Source: Kitasatospora herbaricolor
GTDB lineage: Bacteria; Actinomycetota; Actinomycetes; Streptomycetales; Streptomycetaceae
Direction of reading: 5' to 3'
DNA: 64,000 nucleotides
Assembly (NCBI RefSeq): GCF_030813695.1
Contig: NZ_JAUSVA010000002.1
Location: forward strand, 1,364,001-1,428,000
Under the pieces are notes generated by a model, which did no database searches, was not told the origin of the DNA, and was given only the letters and a program-made list of their open reading frames with translations. Both the position numbers and the translations under genes were made by a program. Positions 34,059 to 42,787 of this stretch are shown here, in pieces. Position 1 is the stretch's first letter, and each line of letters begins with the position of its first letter.

Positions 34059-35132
34059 GTGACCGATTGGCGCCGAGCGGTGAGAACGGTGGGGCACTCA
34101 CCCAGTGCGCTGCCCTTGGCAGTGATGCTCGGCGTTGCGGTGATGGACGCCTTCACCGGCTCGGAGTACAACCTGCTGCCCGTGTACGCGGCAGGCCCTG
34201 CGATCGCCGCCGCGCGGGGAACCATCCGGAACGTCGTGGCGATGGGTGCCGTCGCGATCTGCCTCTGTATCCTGTTCGCGGCGAAGGCGGGCCGGTTCGG
34301 CGCCCTGCGAATGTACGTCGCGCTGGTCGCCATCGTCTACGTGACACTTGCGGCGGTGTACGCGGCAAGGTCCCGGCAGAAGACCGAAAGTCGCCTGCTG
34401 GACGTGCAGGAAGTCGCCCAGACGCTGGAAGACGTGCTCTTCGTCCCCCTTCCATCGGCGATCGGGCCGGTCCGCCTCGGAGCTTCCTACGTCTCCGCGA
34501 GCCGCGCCACCCGCGTAGGGGGAGACTTGTACGAGGCGGCACCCTCCCCGCACGGCGTGCGCCTCGTCATCGCCGACGTCCAGGGCAAAGGCCTGCAGAC
34601 CGTACGCTGCGCGGCGGTGGTGCTGGCCGCGTTCCGTGAAGCCGGCCACGAACGGGAGGAACTGGCAGAGGTCGGCCACCGTATTGAAGCTGCGCTGGAC
34701 CGCCGAACAGACGGCCGACGGTTCGTCACCGGTATTCTCGCCCAAATCAGCCCGGACGGACACCTCCAGGTGCTCAATCACGGTCACCCCCCGCCCCTGC
34801 TGCTCACGCACGACGGCAGGATCAGCTTCGTAGAAGCGGACGAGCCGGTCCCGCCTTTCGGTCTCTCCACCCTGGCAGGTCCCTTCCAGGCCACCGTGAC
34901 GAGGTGGACCCTCTGTGCCGGAGACCGGCTCTTGTTCTACACAGACGGCCTGAGCGAGGCCCGGGACAGCGAAGGGCGGTTCTACCCCGTGAGCGAGCGA
35001 GCGGGGCCACTGCTGAAGGAAGGCAGTCCGCAAGAAGCCCTCGACCGCGTCCGAACCGACGTCGCCGAGTTCACGCGCGCCCCGTCCGATGACGACTCTG
35101 CCCTCCTCCTGCTGGAGTTCACCCCCGAGTAG
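34059..35132 (+). CDS. Membrane-bound SpoIIE-type PP2C phosphatase
   Basis: This 357-residue phosphatase has three to four N-terminal membrane segments (around residues 15-105, including LPLAVMLGVAVMDAF and MYVALVAIVYVTLAAVYAA) and a cytoplasmic SpoIIE domain. Domain motifs are RVGGDLYEAAPSPHGVRLVI, ADVQGKGLQTVR, NHGHPPPLLL, LLFYTDGLSEARD and DDDSALLLLEF. The GTG at 34059 with GGGAGG is preferred to an earlier in-frame ATG at 33999. It resembles the membrane PP2C proteins abundant in streptomycetes. Likely substrates are STAS proteins such as that at 29404, by analogy. Confidence 0.88.
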   Translation: MTDWRRAVRTVGHSPSALPLAVMLGVAVMDAFTGSEYNLLPVYAAGPAIAAARGTIRNVVAMGAVAICLCILFAAKAGRFGALRMYVALVAIVYVTLAAVYAARSRQKTESRLLDVQEVAQTLEDVLFVPLPSAIGPVRLGASYVSASRATRVGGDLYEAAPSPHGVRLVIADVQGKGLQTVRCAAVVLAAFREAGHEREELAEVGHRIEAALDRRTDGRRFVTGILAQISPDGHLQVLNHGHPPPLLLTHDGRISFVEADEPVPPFGLSTLAGPFQATVTRWTLCAGDRLLFYTDGLSEARDSEGRFYPVSERAGPLLKEGSPQEALDRVRTDVAEFTRAPSDDDSALLLLEFTPE

Positions 35133-35207
35133 GGCGACCCGAAGGATCCAGCACGGGGCGAGCAGACTGCGTGAGCTGTCGACTTCCTGTCGGCGACGGG
35201 TGAAACT

Positions 35208-36898
35208 GGTTCTGGATCACTTTCCGGGCTCTGTCGCTGATTGAGGGGTCCGTGCCGGCCGTGATCGGGCGATGGGCATGACCTCGGCGTGATGGATTCG
35301 GTGCGTGTGGCGGACCTTCTCTTCCCGGGGATCGGTGTGGAGGTCGAGGAGATGGTTCTTGGGGATAGCGAGGTTCGTCTCGCCGTGCGGTCGGTGGCGG
35401 CATCGGCCGTCTGCCCGGGGTGCGAGCGGAGATCATCGCGGCTGCACTGCTACTACCGGCGGCGTCTTGCGGACCGTCCGGTCGCGGGGAGGCGGGTTCG
35501 GCTGGACCTGAGGGCGCGTCGTCTCGTGTGCGGCAACGACCAGTGCGGCCGGCGGACGTTCGCCGAGCAGATCCCCGCTTTGACGTCCCGCCACGCGCGT
35601 CGCACGGCCGCGCTCACGGCTCAGCTCACCGACATTGCCCTGTTCTTGGGCGGCCGGGCCGGAGCCCGGATCTCCGGGCGTCTGGCCATGACCACGTGCC
35701 GGGACACCCTGCTCCGTCTCATCCGGGCGCCACCCGTCCCGTCGTCTGGCCTCGTCCCGCGTCTGGGGGTGGACGAGTTCGCCATCCGGCGCGGTCGCAC
35801 CTACGCGACGGTCCTCGTGGACATGGACACCCACCGGCCGGTCGACGTCCTCGCCGGTCGTGCCGCGAACACCTTCGCCACCTGGCTGCGCGACCACCCC
35901 GAAGTGCGGACGATCTGCCGCGACCGCGCCGGGTCCTTTCGCGACGGTGCCCGCACGGGTGCGCCGCAGGCGCAACAGGTCGCCGATGCCTGGCACCTGC
36001 TGCACAACCTCGCCGAGGCCGTCGAGCGCGTCGTCGGCCGCCATCGCGCTGACCTGCGCGAATCCCTCGACCTCGGAGAAGAGCGGGATGAGATGCCCCG
36101 TTCCGGAGCTGCCGGCTCGAACGAGCTGGACGTCCACGGCCGGCCGCGTCCCCTGGTCGCCCGCACGCGCGAGCGTCACCAGCAGATCCACGAACGGATC
36201 GAGCGCGGCGACAGCCTGCGGGCCATCGCCCGTGAGCTCCGCCTCAGTCGCGGCACCGTCCTGCGTTTCGCCCGAGCCGCCGACGTGGAGCAACTCCTCG
36301 TCGCGGCGACCCATCGCCCCAGCGTGATCGACGACTACCGGCGCTACCTGCACCACCGGTGGATGGAGGGCTGCACCAACGCCTCCGCACTCACCCGCAA
36401 GATCCAGCAACTGGGCTACCGCGGGGACGTCAACACTGTTCAGCGTCATCTGCGGCTCTACCGAACCGGAGCGATCCCGGCGGAGGCCCACCACCCCACC
36501 TGACCGTCCGCCGCGTCACCGACTGGATCATGCGCCGACCCGAGCGGCTCGACGACACCGAACGCAAGTGCCTCGACGAGCTGTGCGAACGCAGCCCGGC
36601 CCTGGCCACGACCAGTGAGTACGCCCGACGCCTGGCGACCACGGTCCGCGAACGCCGCAGCGAGCACCTGGCCCTGGATGTCTGGCTCGCCGACGTCCGC
36701 CTCGACGGGCAACCCGAACTACGCAGCCTGGCCGGCGGGATCCGACGCGACCATGCCGCCGTTCTCGCGGCCCTCAACACCACACTCACCTCGGGAGCAG
36801 TAGAGGGCAACGTGACCAGGATCAAGCTGCTCAAGCGCCAGATGTACGGGCAGGCCAAGTTCGACCTCCTACGCCGCCGCATCCTCCTATCACCATGA
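35208..36898 (+). mobile_element. ISL3-family insertion sequence, 3' end not found
   Basis: The left inverted repeat GGTTCTGGATCACTTTC lies at 35208-35224, about 70 bases before the transposase start. The transposase gene follows but is frameshifted. No matching right inverted repeat could be found within the 300 bases after the transposase stop, so the right end is probably deleted or diverged. The same end sequence occurs twice, head to head, at 59280-59310. Confidence 0.7.
35292..36898 (+). pseudogene. ISL3-family transposase, frameshifted near 36490
   Basis: The first part has the N-terminal zinc ribbon (SAVCPGCERRSSRLHCYYRR and VCGNDQCGRRTFAEQ), a helix-turn-helix, the DDE residues at GVDEFAIRRGRTYATVLVD and QVADAWHLLHNLAEAVERVV, and an inserted helix-turn-helix (IARELRLSRGTVLRFARA). 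It ends at 36503 soon after GYRGDVNTVQRHLRLY. The remainder, VRRVTDWIMRRPERLDD through LTSGAVEGNVTRIKLLKRQM (catalytic Glu) to LLSP, continues in another frame from about 36490. The copy is probably inactive. Confidence 0.85.
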
Positions 36899-37213
36899 TC
36901 AGCCAGCCAAGACCTTGACCGCCTGCGGGCAGCCCACCGCGATCGAGCCGGCCTGGCATGCCGCACCCGGGCCTCGCACCAGGGGCGGGTGGGGCGGAGA
37001 CCAGGGCCATCTGCTTGCGCTTGGTCGCGGCGGGCCGCCGCGCCTGCTACAGCGGATGAGCGGGCCCAGGGACCGAACCCGCACCAGGCCGCCCGCGCGA
37101 CGACCATCAACGGAACAGTGAGGTAGGGGAGTCTCGGGGCCTCGGTCCGTCATCGACAAGTAATCGCCAATGTCACTGGCTCGCATGCCCGCCGACGGCT
37201 TCGCGTTCAGGCG
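36899..37213. other. Gap between ISL3 transposase and DUF5107 gene
   Basis: About 300 bases with no supported gene. It should contain the right end of the ISL3 element, but no GGTTCTGGATCAC-like sequence was found. No clear terminator for the leftward operon is visible. Confidence 0.35.
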
Positions 37214-39178
37214 TCAGCTGGTCGCGTCCGCGGTGAGCATCCGGAAGTCGTAGGCGCGCGGGAGTGGGAGGCCGGGTGTGATGTCGCTGGTCGCGCGTTG
37301 GTGGGCGAACCAGAGTTCGTGGAGGGAGTTCTCGCCTTCGCGGATGTCGGCGACTTCGATGCCTTCGTGGAGGAGGCGTCCGCAGCGGTCGGTGTCGCCG
37401 GTGTCGAGGGCGGCGCGGGCCTCGGTCCAGCGGACCCGGCCGGTTGCGCGTTGGGTGGTGTCGAGTGTTTCGAGGTGCTCCAGTACCTCGTGGGGGTGGC
37501 CGGCCCGGAGCAGGAGGCCGGCGCTCTCCAGGACGAGGGGGAGCAGGGTGGGGGCGAGTTGGAGTGCTTGGCGGTAGGCGTGGGCGGCCTCGTCGGGGTC
37601 GCCGGTGTGGGCGGCGAGGGTGGCGAGGTTGCGCCAGGCCCAGGGGGTGGGGTGCAGTTCGAGGGAGTGTTGCCAGGCTTTGCGGGCGGCTTGGTGGTCG
37701 CCGGTGTGGGCGTGGAGGGTGCCGAGGTGGAGTTGGGCGAGCCAGCCGTCGGCGGCGCGGAGCAGGTCCCCCCAGGCGGGGTCGCTCTGGTGGGAGGCGG
37801 GTGCCCGGCCGGGGTCGGCGGTGATGCGTCCGTGGTGGAGGAGTTCGAGCCAGGGGGCCTGTTCGGGGCCGAGGGTGGTGTCGGGGAAGGGTGCGCCGGG
37901 GGTGCTGAGGGGGGCTTCGCCGGTTTTGGTGCGGCGGTGGTGTTCGAGGGCGCCCCAGCCGGAGCCGGTGTGGAGGATCTCGTCGGGTTGTTGGTCGATC
38001 CAGTGGGTGGCGGCTTGGAGTTCGGCGTCCAGTGCGCTCTGTGGGAGGAGCTGGTCCAGGCTGTGCTGCGCGGCTTCCCGGGCGGTGGTCCAGTCGGTGC
38101 TGTGGACGGCGTCGGGGTCGGCTTCCAGGAGGCCGTAGGCCTCGGTCCAGGACCATTGGGCGCCGGCGGGCATGGGGAGGTGTTCGAGTTGGGTGCGGGC
38201 GAGGCCGGCCTGGATCTCGAGGTAGGCGTGGCCGGGTTCGGAGAGCCATTCCTGCCAGTGGCGGCCGCCTTCGCCCTGTCCCCAGAGGAAGAGTTTGCGG
38301 CCGCGCAGGCGGCGGGTGGAGGTTTGGACCAGGCCGCGGCCGCTCGCGTCGAGGGCGGTGATCCAGTGGCGTCGGTGGTCGGGGATGTCGAAGAAGTAGT
38401 CGGCGGCGTCGCGGGAGCGGGTGGTGCGGGTGAGGTCGGTGCCGTGGGGGGCGGGCAGGTCGATGTGGTGGATGCGGCGGTCGTAGGAGAACTGCCAGGC
38501 GGCGTCGGCGGGTGCCAGCACGCGCACGTCGGGGGCTTCGGGGACGGCGATGTTGGACCACCAGTACATGGGGACGGTGGTGTCGCGGGGGTTGGTGATG
38601 CGGATGTGGACGAGCAGGACCTGGGAGTCGTCGGGCAGGTGGGCGTCGATCTGGTAGACGACGCCGCGGATGCGTTCGTACTCCCACATCCGTAGGACGG
38701 GGGTGCCGTCGGGGCGGGTGAGGCGGGCGGTGTGCAGGGGTTCGCAGGTGGTGGGGGTGTGGCCGATGGTGGCGATGTTCCATTCGACGCCGCCGGCCAG
38801 CCAGGCGCCGCGCAGGGCGAGGTTGGCGGGTTGGAAGACGGGGTTGCGGAAGAGGAGTTCGCGTCCGGTGGGTTTGTGGATCAGGGACCAGAGGCGGCCG
38901 CCGGCGCCGAGCAGGAAGGTGGCCCGCAGCGTGGCGTTCTCCAGCACCGCCACCGGGTGCTCGGCGGGTGCGCGTTCGCGGGTGTAGCCGTCCTGCATCA
39001 GGTAGGGCATGACGGAGGGGACGCGGCCGTAGCCGATGTTGTGGCGCATCTCCTCGTCGGCCTGCGAGGTGTCCTCGACCTGGTGCAGGTCGGCGCCGCC
39101 GAACAGCGGCGGGAGGGGGTTGACCGGGCCGACCGCGGCGGTCGGCAGGGTCAGGGTGGTCAGCCGCAGCTCACTCAT
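37214..39178 (-). CDS. DUF5107 protein with tetratricopeptide repeats
   Basis: This is a 654-residue cytoplasmic protein. The N-terminal DUF5107 domain (about residues 45-350) contains LGAGGRLWSLIHKPTGRELL, RNPVFQPANLALRGAWLAGG and WNIATIGHTPTTCEPL, the look of a galactose-mutarotase-like beta-sandwich. The C-terminal half carries at least four TPR units (AARKAWQHSLELHPTPWAWR, EAAHAYRQALQLAPTLLPLV). Such proteins are found next to sugar transporters and are thought to act on or bind carbohydrate, but their activity is not established. It is the last gene of the importer operon with a 34-base gap. Confidence 0.85.
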   Translation of the reverse strand: MSELRLTTLTLPTAAVGPVNPLPPLFGGADLHQVEDTSQADEEMRHNIGYGRVPSVMPYLMQDGYTRERAPAEHPVAVLENATLRATFLLGAGGRLWSLIHKPTGRELLFRNPVFQPANLALRGAWLAGGVEWNIATIGHTPTTCEPLHTARLTRPDGTPVLRMWEYERIRGVVYQIDAHLPDDSQVLLVHIRITNPRDTTVPMYWWSNIAVPEAPDVRVLAPADAAWQFSYDRRIHHIDLPAPHGTDLTRTTRSRDAADYFFDIPDHRRHWITALDASGRGLVQTSTRRLRGRKLFLWGQGEGGRHWQEWLSEPGHAYLEIQAGLARTQLEHLPMPAGAQWSWTEAYGLLEADPDAVHSTDWTTAREAAQHSLDQLLPQSALDAELQAATHWIDQQPDEILHTGSGWGALEHHRRTKTGEAPLSTPGAPFPDTTLGPEQAPWLELLHHGRITADPGRAPASHQSDPAWGDLLRAADGWLAQLHLGTLHAHTGDHQAARKAWQHSLELHPTPWAWRNLATLAAHTGDPDEAAHAYRQALQLAPTLLPLVLESAGLLLRAGHPHEVLEHLETLDTTQRATGRVRWTEARAALDTGDTDRCGRLLHEGIEVADIREGENSLHELWFAHQRATSDITPGLPLPRAYDFRMLTADATS

Positions 39179-39212
39179 CTGTTGCCATGCCTCTTCGGGG
39201 TTGTGTGGTGGG

Positions 39213-40109
39213 CTACTTGACGCTGCCGGAGGTGAGTCCGGCCTTCCAGTAGCGCTGCAGCAGGAGGAACATCACCACGATGGGGATCACGGAGAGCAGG
39301 GCGCCGGTGATGATGAGGTTGTAGGGGACGGTCTGGCCGCGTTGTTCCTTCCAGGCGACCAGGCCGACCGTGACCGGCTGCAGCCGGTCGTTGGCGAGCA
39401 TCAGGGAGGGCAGCAGGTAGTTGGTCCAGATGGTCACGAACTGGAACAGGAAGATCGTGACGAGTGAGGGCTGCAGGACCCGCAGGGCGATGGAGCGGAA
39501 GATCCTGAACTCGCCGGCGCCGTCGATGCGTCCGGCCTCCAGCAGTTCGTCGGGGACGGCGGCTGCGGCGTAGATGCGGGAGAGGTAGACGCCGAAGGGG
39601 CTGACGATGCTGGGGATGAACACCGCCCAGAAGGTGTTCACGATGTGGGTGGCGGAGAACATCAGGTAGAGCGGCAGCGCGAACAGCGGCGCGGGGATGA
39701 GGATCGCGCCGAGCACGGTGTTGAACACCGCCTCACGCCCGCGGAAGGTGTACTTCGCCAGCACGTAGCCCGCCATCGCGGAGAGCAGCGTCGCGGCGAG
39801 GGCGCCGCCGACCGCGTAGAGGAGGCTGTTCAGCAGCCAGCGTCCGTAGATGCCGTCCTGGACGCCGAGCAGGGTGGAGACGTTCCGCACGATCTCGATC
39901 CGGCCGGCGAACCAGAACCCGTTGCTGGAGAACAGGTCGCTGCTGCTCTTGGTGGCGGAGACGACCAGCCACCACACCGGCAGCAGGGAGTAGAGCGCGG
40001 CGAGCACCAGGACGGCGAGCACCCCGATCCGGCCGGCCGCACGGGTGGCGCCGGCCCGCGCCGGGCCGGCGGACGACTGCTTCACCGGGATCCTCGAAGC
40101 CTTGTTCAC
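39213..40109 (-). CDS. Carbohydrate ABC transporter permease, MalG type (second operon)
   Basis: This 298-residue permease has six membrane segments starting RIGVLAVLVLAALYSLLPVW. The EAA loop reads LLEAGRIDGAGEFRIFRSIA, and the tail is YWKAGLTSGSVK. The GTG start at 40109 overlaps the stop of the MalF-type gene by 4 bases. It is followed by the DUF5107 gene. As in the first importer, no ATPase gene is linked. Confidence 0.92.
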   Translation of the reverse strand: MNKASRIPVKQSSAGPARAGATRAAGRIGVLAVLVLAALYSLLPVWWLVVSATKSSSDLFSSNGFWFAGRIEIVRNVSTLLGVQDGIYGRWLLNSLLYAVGGALAATLLSAMAGYVLAKYTFRGREAVFNTVLGAILIPAPLFALPLYLMFSATHIVNTFWAVFIPSIVSPFGVYLSRIYAAAAVPDELLEAGRIDGAGEFRIFRSIALRVLQPSLVTIFLFQFVTIWTNYLLPSLMLANDRLQPVTVGLVAWKEQRGQTVPYNLIITGALLSVIPIVVMFLLLQRYWKAGLTSGSVK

Positions 40110-41107
40110 AGTGCCGCTCCGCGCTTGTTGACGAACCGCATGAATCCGAACGAGAGGACGAAGATCACCAGCGCGAGGAGGACCGAGCGGGTCGCCGCCG
40201 CGTGGTAGTTGTTCGCCGCGACCTCGTTCTGGGCCGCCATGATCGGCGTCCAACTGCTGGAGAGGTTCGGGGCGACGGCCTTCATGACGACCGGCTCGTT
40301 GTAGAGCTGCGCGGTGCCGATGATGGAGAACACCGTGGTCATCAACAGGGCGGGCCGCACCAGCGGGATCTTCACGTGCCAGGCCAGGCGCCAGCCGGTG
40401 CAGCCGTCCAGGGCCGCGGCCTCCGTCAGCTCGTCCGGGATGGCCTTGAGGGCGGAGTGGATGACGATCATGTTGTAGCCGGTCCAGCCCCAGGTGAGGA
40501 TGTTGCCGACCGACCAGGGCAGCCAGCTGTCCGAGGTGAAGTCGACGTGCAGGCCGATGCCGGCCAGCGCGTCGGCGATCGGGCTGACGTCCGGCTGGTA
40601 GAGGAAGGACCACATCAGCCCGCCGATCACACCCGGGATCGCGTACGGCAGGAAGAACGCCAGCCGGAAGAACCGTTTGCCGGGCGTGCGGCGCGCATCC
40701 AGCAGCAACGCCAGCAGCAGCGCCAGGCCCAGCATCAGCGGCACCTGGACGGCACCGATCAGCAGCACCCGCACCACCGAGGACGTGAACGCCCCGTCCG
40801 CCAGCGCGTCCGCGTAGTTCGACAACCCGGTGAACACCGTCGACGGCGGGGTGAGCCCCAGACCCGAGCGGTGCAACTTGAACAGGCTCTGATGCAGGGC
40901 GTAGCAGATCGGCGCGACGAAGGTGATCAGGAACAGGGTGCCGAAGGGGAGCAGGAAGCCCAGCGGTGTCCAGCGACGCCAGTCGACGGCGCGCCCCCGT
41001 GGGGCGGGGGCTGGCGTCGGGCCGGACGGTGCCGGGGCGGGCCCGGTGCGCTCCTCGTGGGAGCGCACCGGGGCCGCGGTGGTGGGGGTGGTGGGTGCGG
41101 GGTGCAT
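40106..41107 (-). CDS. Carbohydrate ABC transporter permease, MalF type (second operon)
   Basis: This 333-residue permease has a Pro/Thr-rich cytoplasmic tail followed by six membrane segments from LGFLLPFGTLFLITFVAPI. The EAA loop is LTEAAALDGCTGWRLAWHVK. The ATG at 41107 lies 2 bases after the binding-protein stop. It forms the translocation pore together with the overlapping MalG-type partner. Confidence 0.92.
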   Translation of the reverse strand: MHPAPTTPTTAAPVRSHEERTGPAPAPSGPTPAPAPRGRAVDWRRWTPLGFLLPFGTLFLITFVAPICYALHQSLFKLHRSGLGLTPPSTVFTGLSNYADALADGAFTSSVVRVLLIGAVQVPLMLGLALLLALLLDARRTPGKRFFRLAFFLPYAIPGVIGGLMWSFLYQPDVSPIADALAGIGLHVDFTSDSWLPWSVGNILTWGWTGYNMIVIHSALKAIPDELTEAAALDGCTGWRLAWHVKIPLVRPALLMTTVFSIIGTAQLYNEPVVMKAVAPNLSSSWTPIMAAQNEVAANNYHAAATRSVLLALVIFVLSFGFMRFVNKRGAAL

Positions 41108-41109
41108 GG

Positions 41110-42417
41110 TCAGCCGATTTCCATGCCCTGGGTCTTCATCTCCGCCAGCGTCTGGGCCTGGGTGTCGGCCAGGGCGGCGTCCAGGGTGGTGGTGCCGGCG
41201 CCGGCCTTGCCGAGGCCGTCGCCGAGGGCGCCGGAGGTCTTGGTCATCACCGGGCCCCACTGGAAGCCGGCATCGACCTGGGCGGCGCTCGCCTTGAACA
41301 CGTCGAAGATCTTCTGGCCGCCGTAGAAGGGGTTGGGCTCGGTGAGCGCCGGGTTGTCCAGGCCGGTGAGGGCGGCGGGGTAGATGCCGGTCTCCTTGAT
41401 CAGGTTGGTGACGCTGGCGGGGTCGGTGCCGAACCAGTGCGCGAACTCCACCGCCTCCTTCACGTGCGCGCAGCCCTTCAGCACGGCGTTGGGGGTGCCG
41501 CCGGCGTTTCCGGAGGCGGGCTTGGTCGCGTCCCAGACCGGCATCGGCGCCACCGCCCAGTTGCCGGAGGTCTGCTTGACGCTGTCGGCGAGGATCGGGG
41601 TGTCCCACACCGCGTTGACGTCGGAGAGGATCGTGCCCTCGCCCATGCCCTTGTAGAGGGCGGTGTCGAAGCTCGGGACGACCTTGACGAGCTTCTTGTC
41701 GATCAGGCCCTGCCAGAACGCGGCGACCTTCTTCGTGGCGGCGTCGTTCACGTCGACGGTCCACTTCTCGCCGCCGGTGGCGAACCACTTGGCGCCCGCC
41801 TGCTGGGCCAGGCCCGCGAAGTTGTAGGCGTCGTTGCCGAAGTAGCCGATGTAGGCGTTCGGGTCGGCGGCGTGGATCGTTGCGGCGTCGGCGGCGTACT
41901 CCTCCCACGTCCTCGGCGCCTCGTTGATGCCGTACTTGGCGAACAGGTCCTTGCGGTAGATCAGGCCCATCGGGGCGATGTCCACCGGCAGGCCGTAGGT
42001 GTGCCCCGCCACCCCGGACTGCGCGAACGCCGAAGCCCCGTACTCCTTCGCGAACGGCGCCGCCGCCGCCGTCGCGTCCTGCAACGCCCCCGCCGCCGCG
42101 AACGTCGGCAGCGTCTCGAACCCGACCGAACCCACACAGGGGGCGTTGCCCGCCTTCACCGCGCTCAGCATCTTGGTGTAGCCGCCCTTCGAGCCGGGCG
42201 AGATCTTGCTGTACGTGACCTGGACGCCCGGGTGGGAGGCGTTGAACAACTCCACCGACTTCTCGTAGCCCGGGGCCCAACCCCAGAACTCGATCTTGAC
42301 CGGACCGGACGCCTTGTCTGCGGAGCCGCCCGACCCGCCGGAGCCGCAGGCGGCGGTGCCGGCGAGAGAGGCGATCGCCACGGCGAGGGTGACGGTTCTG
42401 AACGCGCGGTTCTTCAT
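41110..42417 (-). CDS. Sugar ABC transporter substrate-binding lipoprotein (second operon)
   Basis: This 435-residue family 1 binding protein has a lipoprotein signal ending GTAAC (Cys 24) and a Gly/Ser linker. The mature part begins VKIEFWGWAPGYEKSVELFN, the usual strand-helix opening, and contains APMGLIYRKDLFAKYGI in the hinge region. It is only distantly related to the two binding proteins of the first cluster. The promoter and a ROK-type operator lie just upstream, and the divergent ROK repressor is the likely regulator. The ligand is unknown; the operator type makes a pentose, hexose or oligosaccharide possible. Confidence 0.92.
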   Translation of the reverse strand: MKNRAFRTVTLAVAIASLAGTAACGSGGSGGSADKASGPVKIEFWGWAPGYEKSVELFNASHPGVQVTYSKISPGSKGGYTKMLSAVKAGNAPCVGSVGFETLPTFAAAGALQDATAAAAPFAKEYGASAFAQSGVAGHTYGLPVDIAPMGLIYRKDLFAKYGINEAPRTWEEYAADAATIHAADPNAYIGYFGNDAYNFAGLAQQAGAKWFATGGEKWTVDVNDAATKKVAAFWQGLIDKKLVKVVPSFDTALYKGMGEGTILSDVNAVWDTPILADSVKQTSGNWAVAPMPVWDATKPASGNAGGTPNAVLKGCAHVKEAVEFAHWFGTDPASVTNLIKETGIYPAALTGLDNPALTEPNPFYGGQKIFDVFKASAAQVDAGFQWGPVMTKTSGALGDGLGKAGAGTTTLDAALADTQAQTLAEMKTQGMEIG

Positions 42418-42500
42418 GGGAGGTCCACTTCTGCTGCCTACCGCGGGGCGGGGCTCGGCCCGGGCGCGGTGGTGGGGGACCCGCCGAATGCTGCGGGTTA

Positions 42501-42541
42501 TTAGTTCCGCTAGTGTGTTAATTGAAAACGGGCGCTGTCAA
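42501..42541 (-). promoter_or_regulatory. Promoter with overlapping TTAGTT half-site upstream of the second importer
   Basis: On the reverse strand, TTGACA (42536-42541) and CACACT (42512-42517) are spaced 18 bases apart, a sigma-70-like promoter directed at the binding-protein gene. Immediately downstream lies AACTAAT (TTAGTT at 42501-42506 on the plus strand), a half-site of the ROK-type operator found at 42709. A repressor bound here would block transcription. Confidence 0.5.
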
Positions 42542-42708
42542 GGGGTTCGATGGACCGTTCCACAAACGCAACAAACGGCCATGCGAACCGACCGAAGAAC
42601 ACAACTCGCCATATCTAGAGGGCTGTTGGCTCAGTACATGGCATTCCCGACTGCCGGTCGACAGGCTTCCGCGGCCGGATCAGCACTCGGAGCGGCGACA
42701 GGGGCCAA

Positions 42709-42735
42709 GTTAGTTGAGGCGGTGCATGAACTAAC
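42709..42735. promoter_or_regulatory. ROK/XylR-type operator GTTAGTT-N13-AACTAAC
   Basis: A perfect 7-base inverted repeat, GTTAGTT (42709-42715) and AACTAAC (42729-42735), brackets 13 bases and ends about 50 bases before the ROK start codon. Its outer arms match the classical XylR operator arms (TTAGTT...AACTAA) known from Gram-positive ROK repressors. Autoregulation and control of the divergent importer are inferred. Confidence 0.7.
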
Positions 42736-42787
42736 ATGACCAGGGTCTACAGCGGCCTGCGGGCAGGCCCCGGAACGAGGAGACTAC

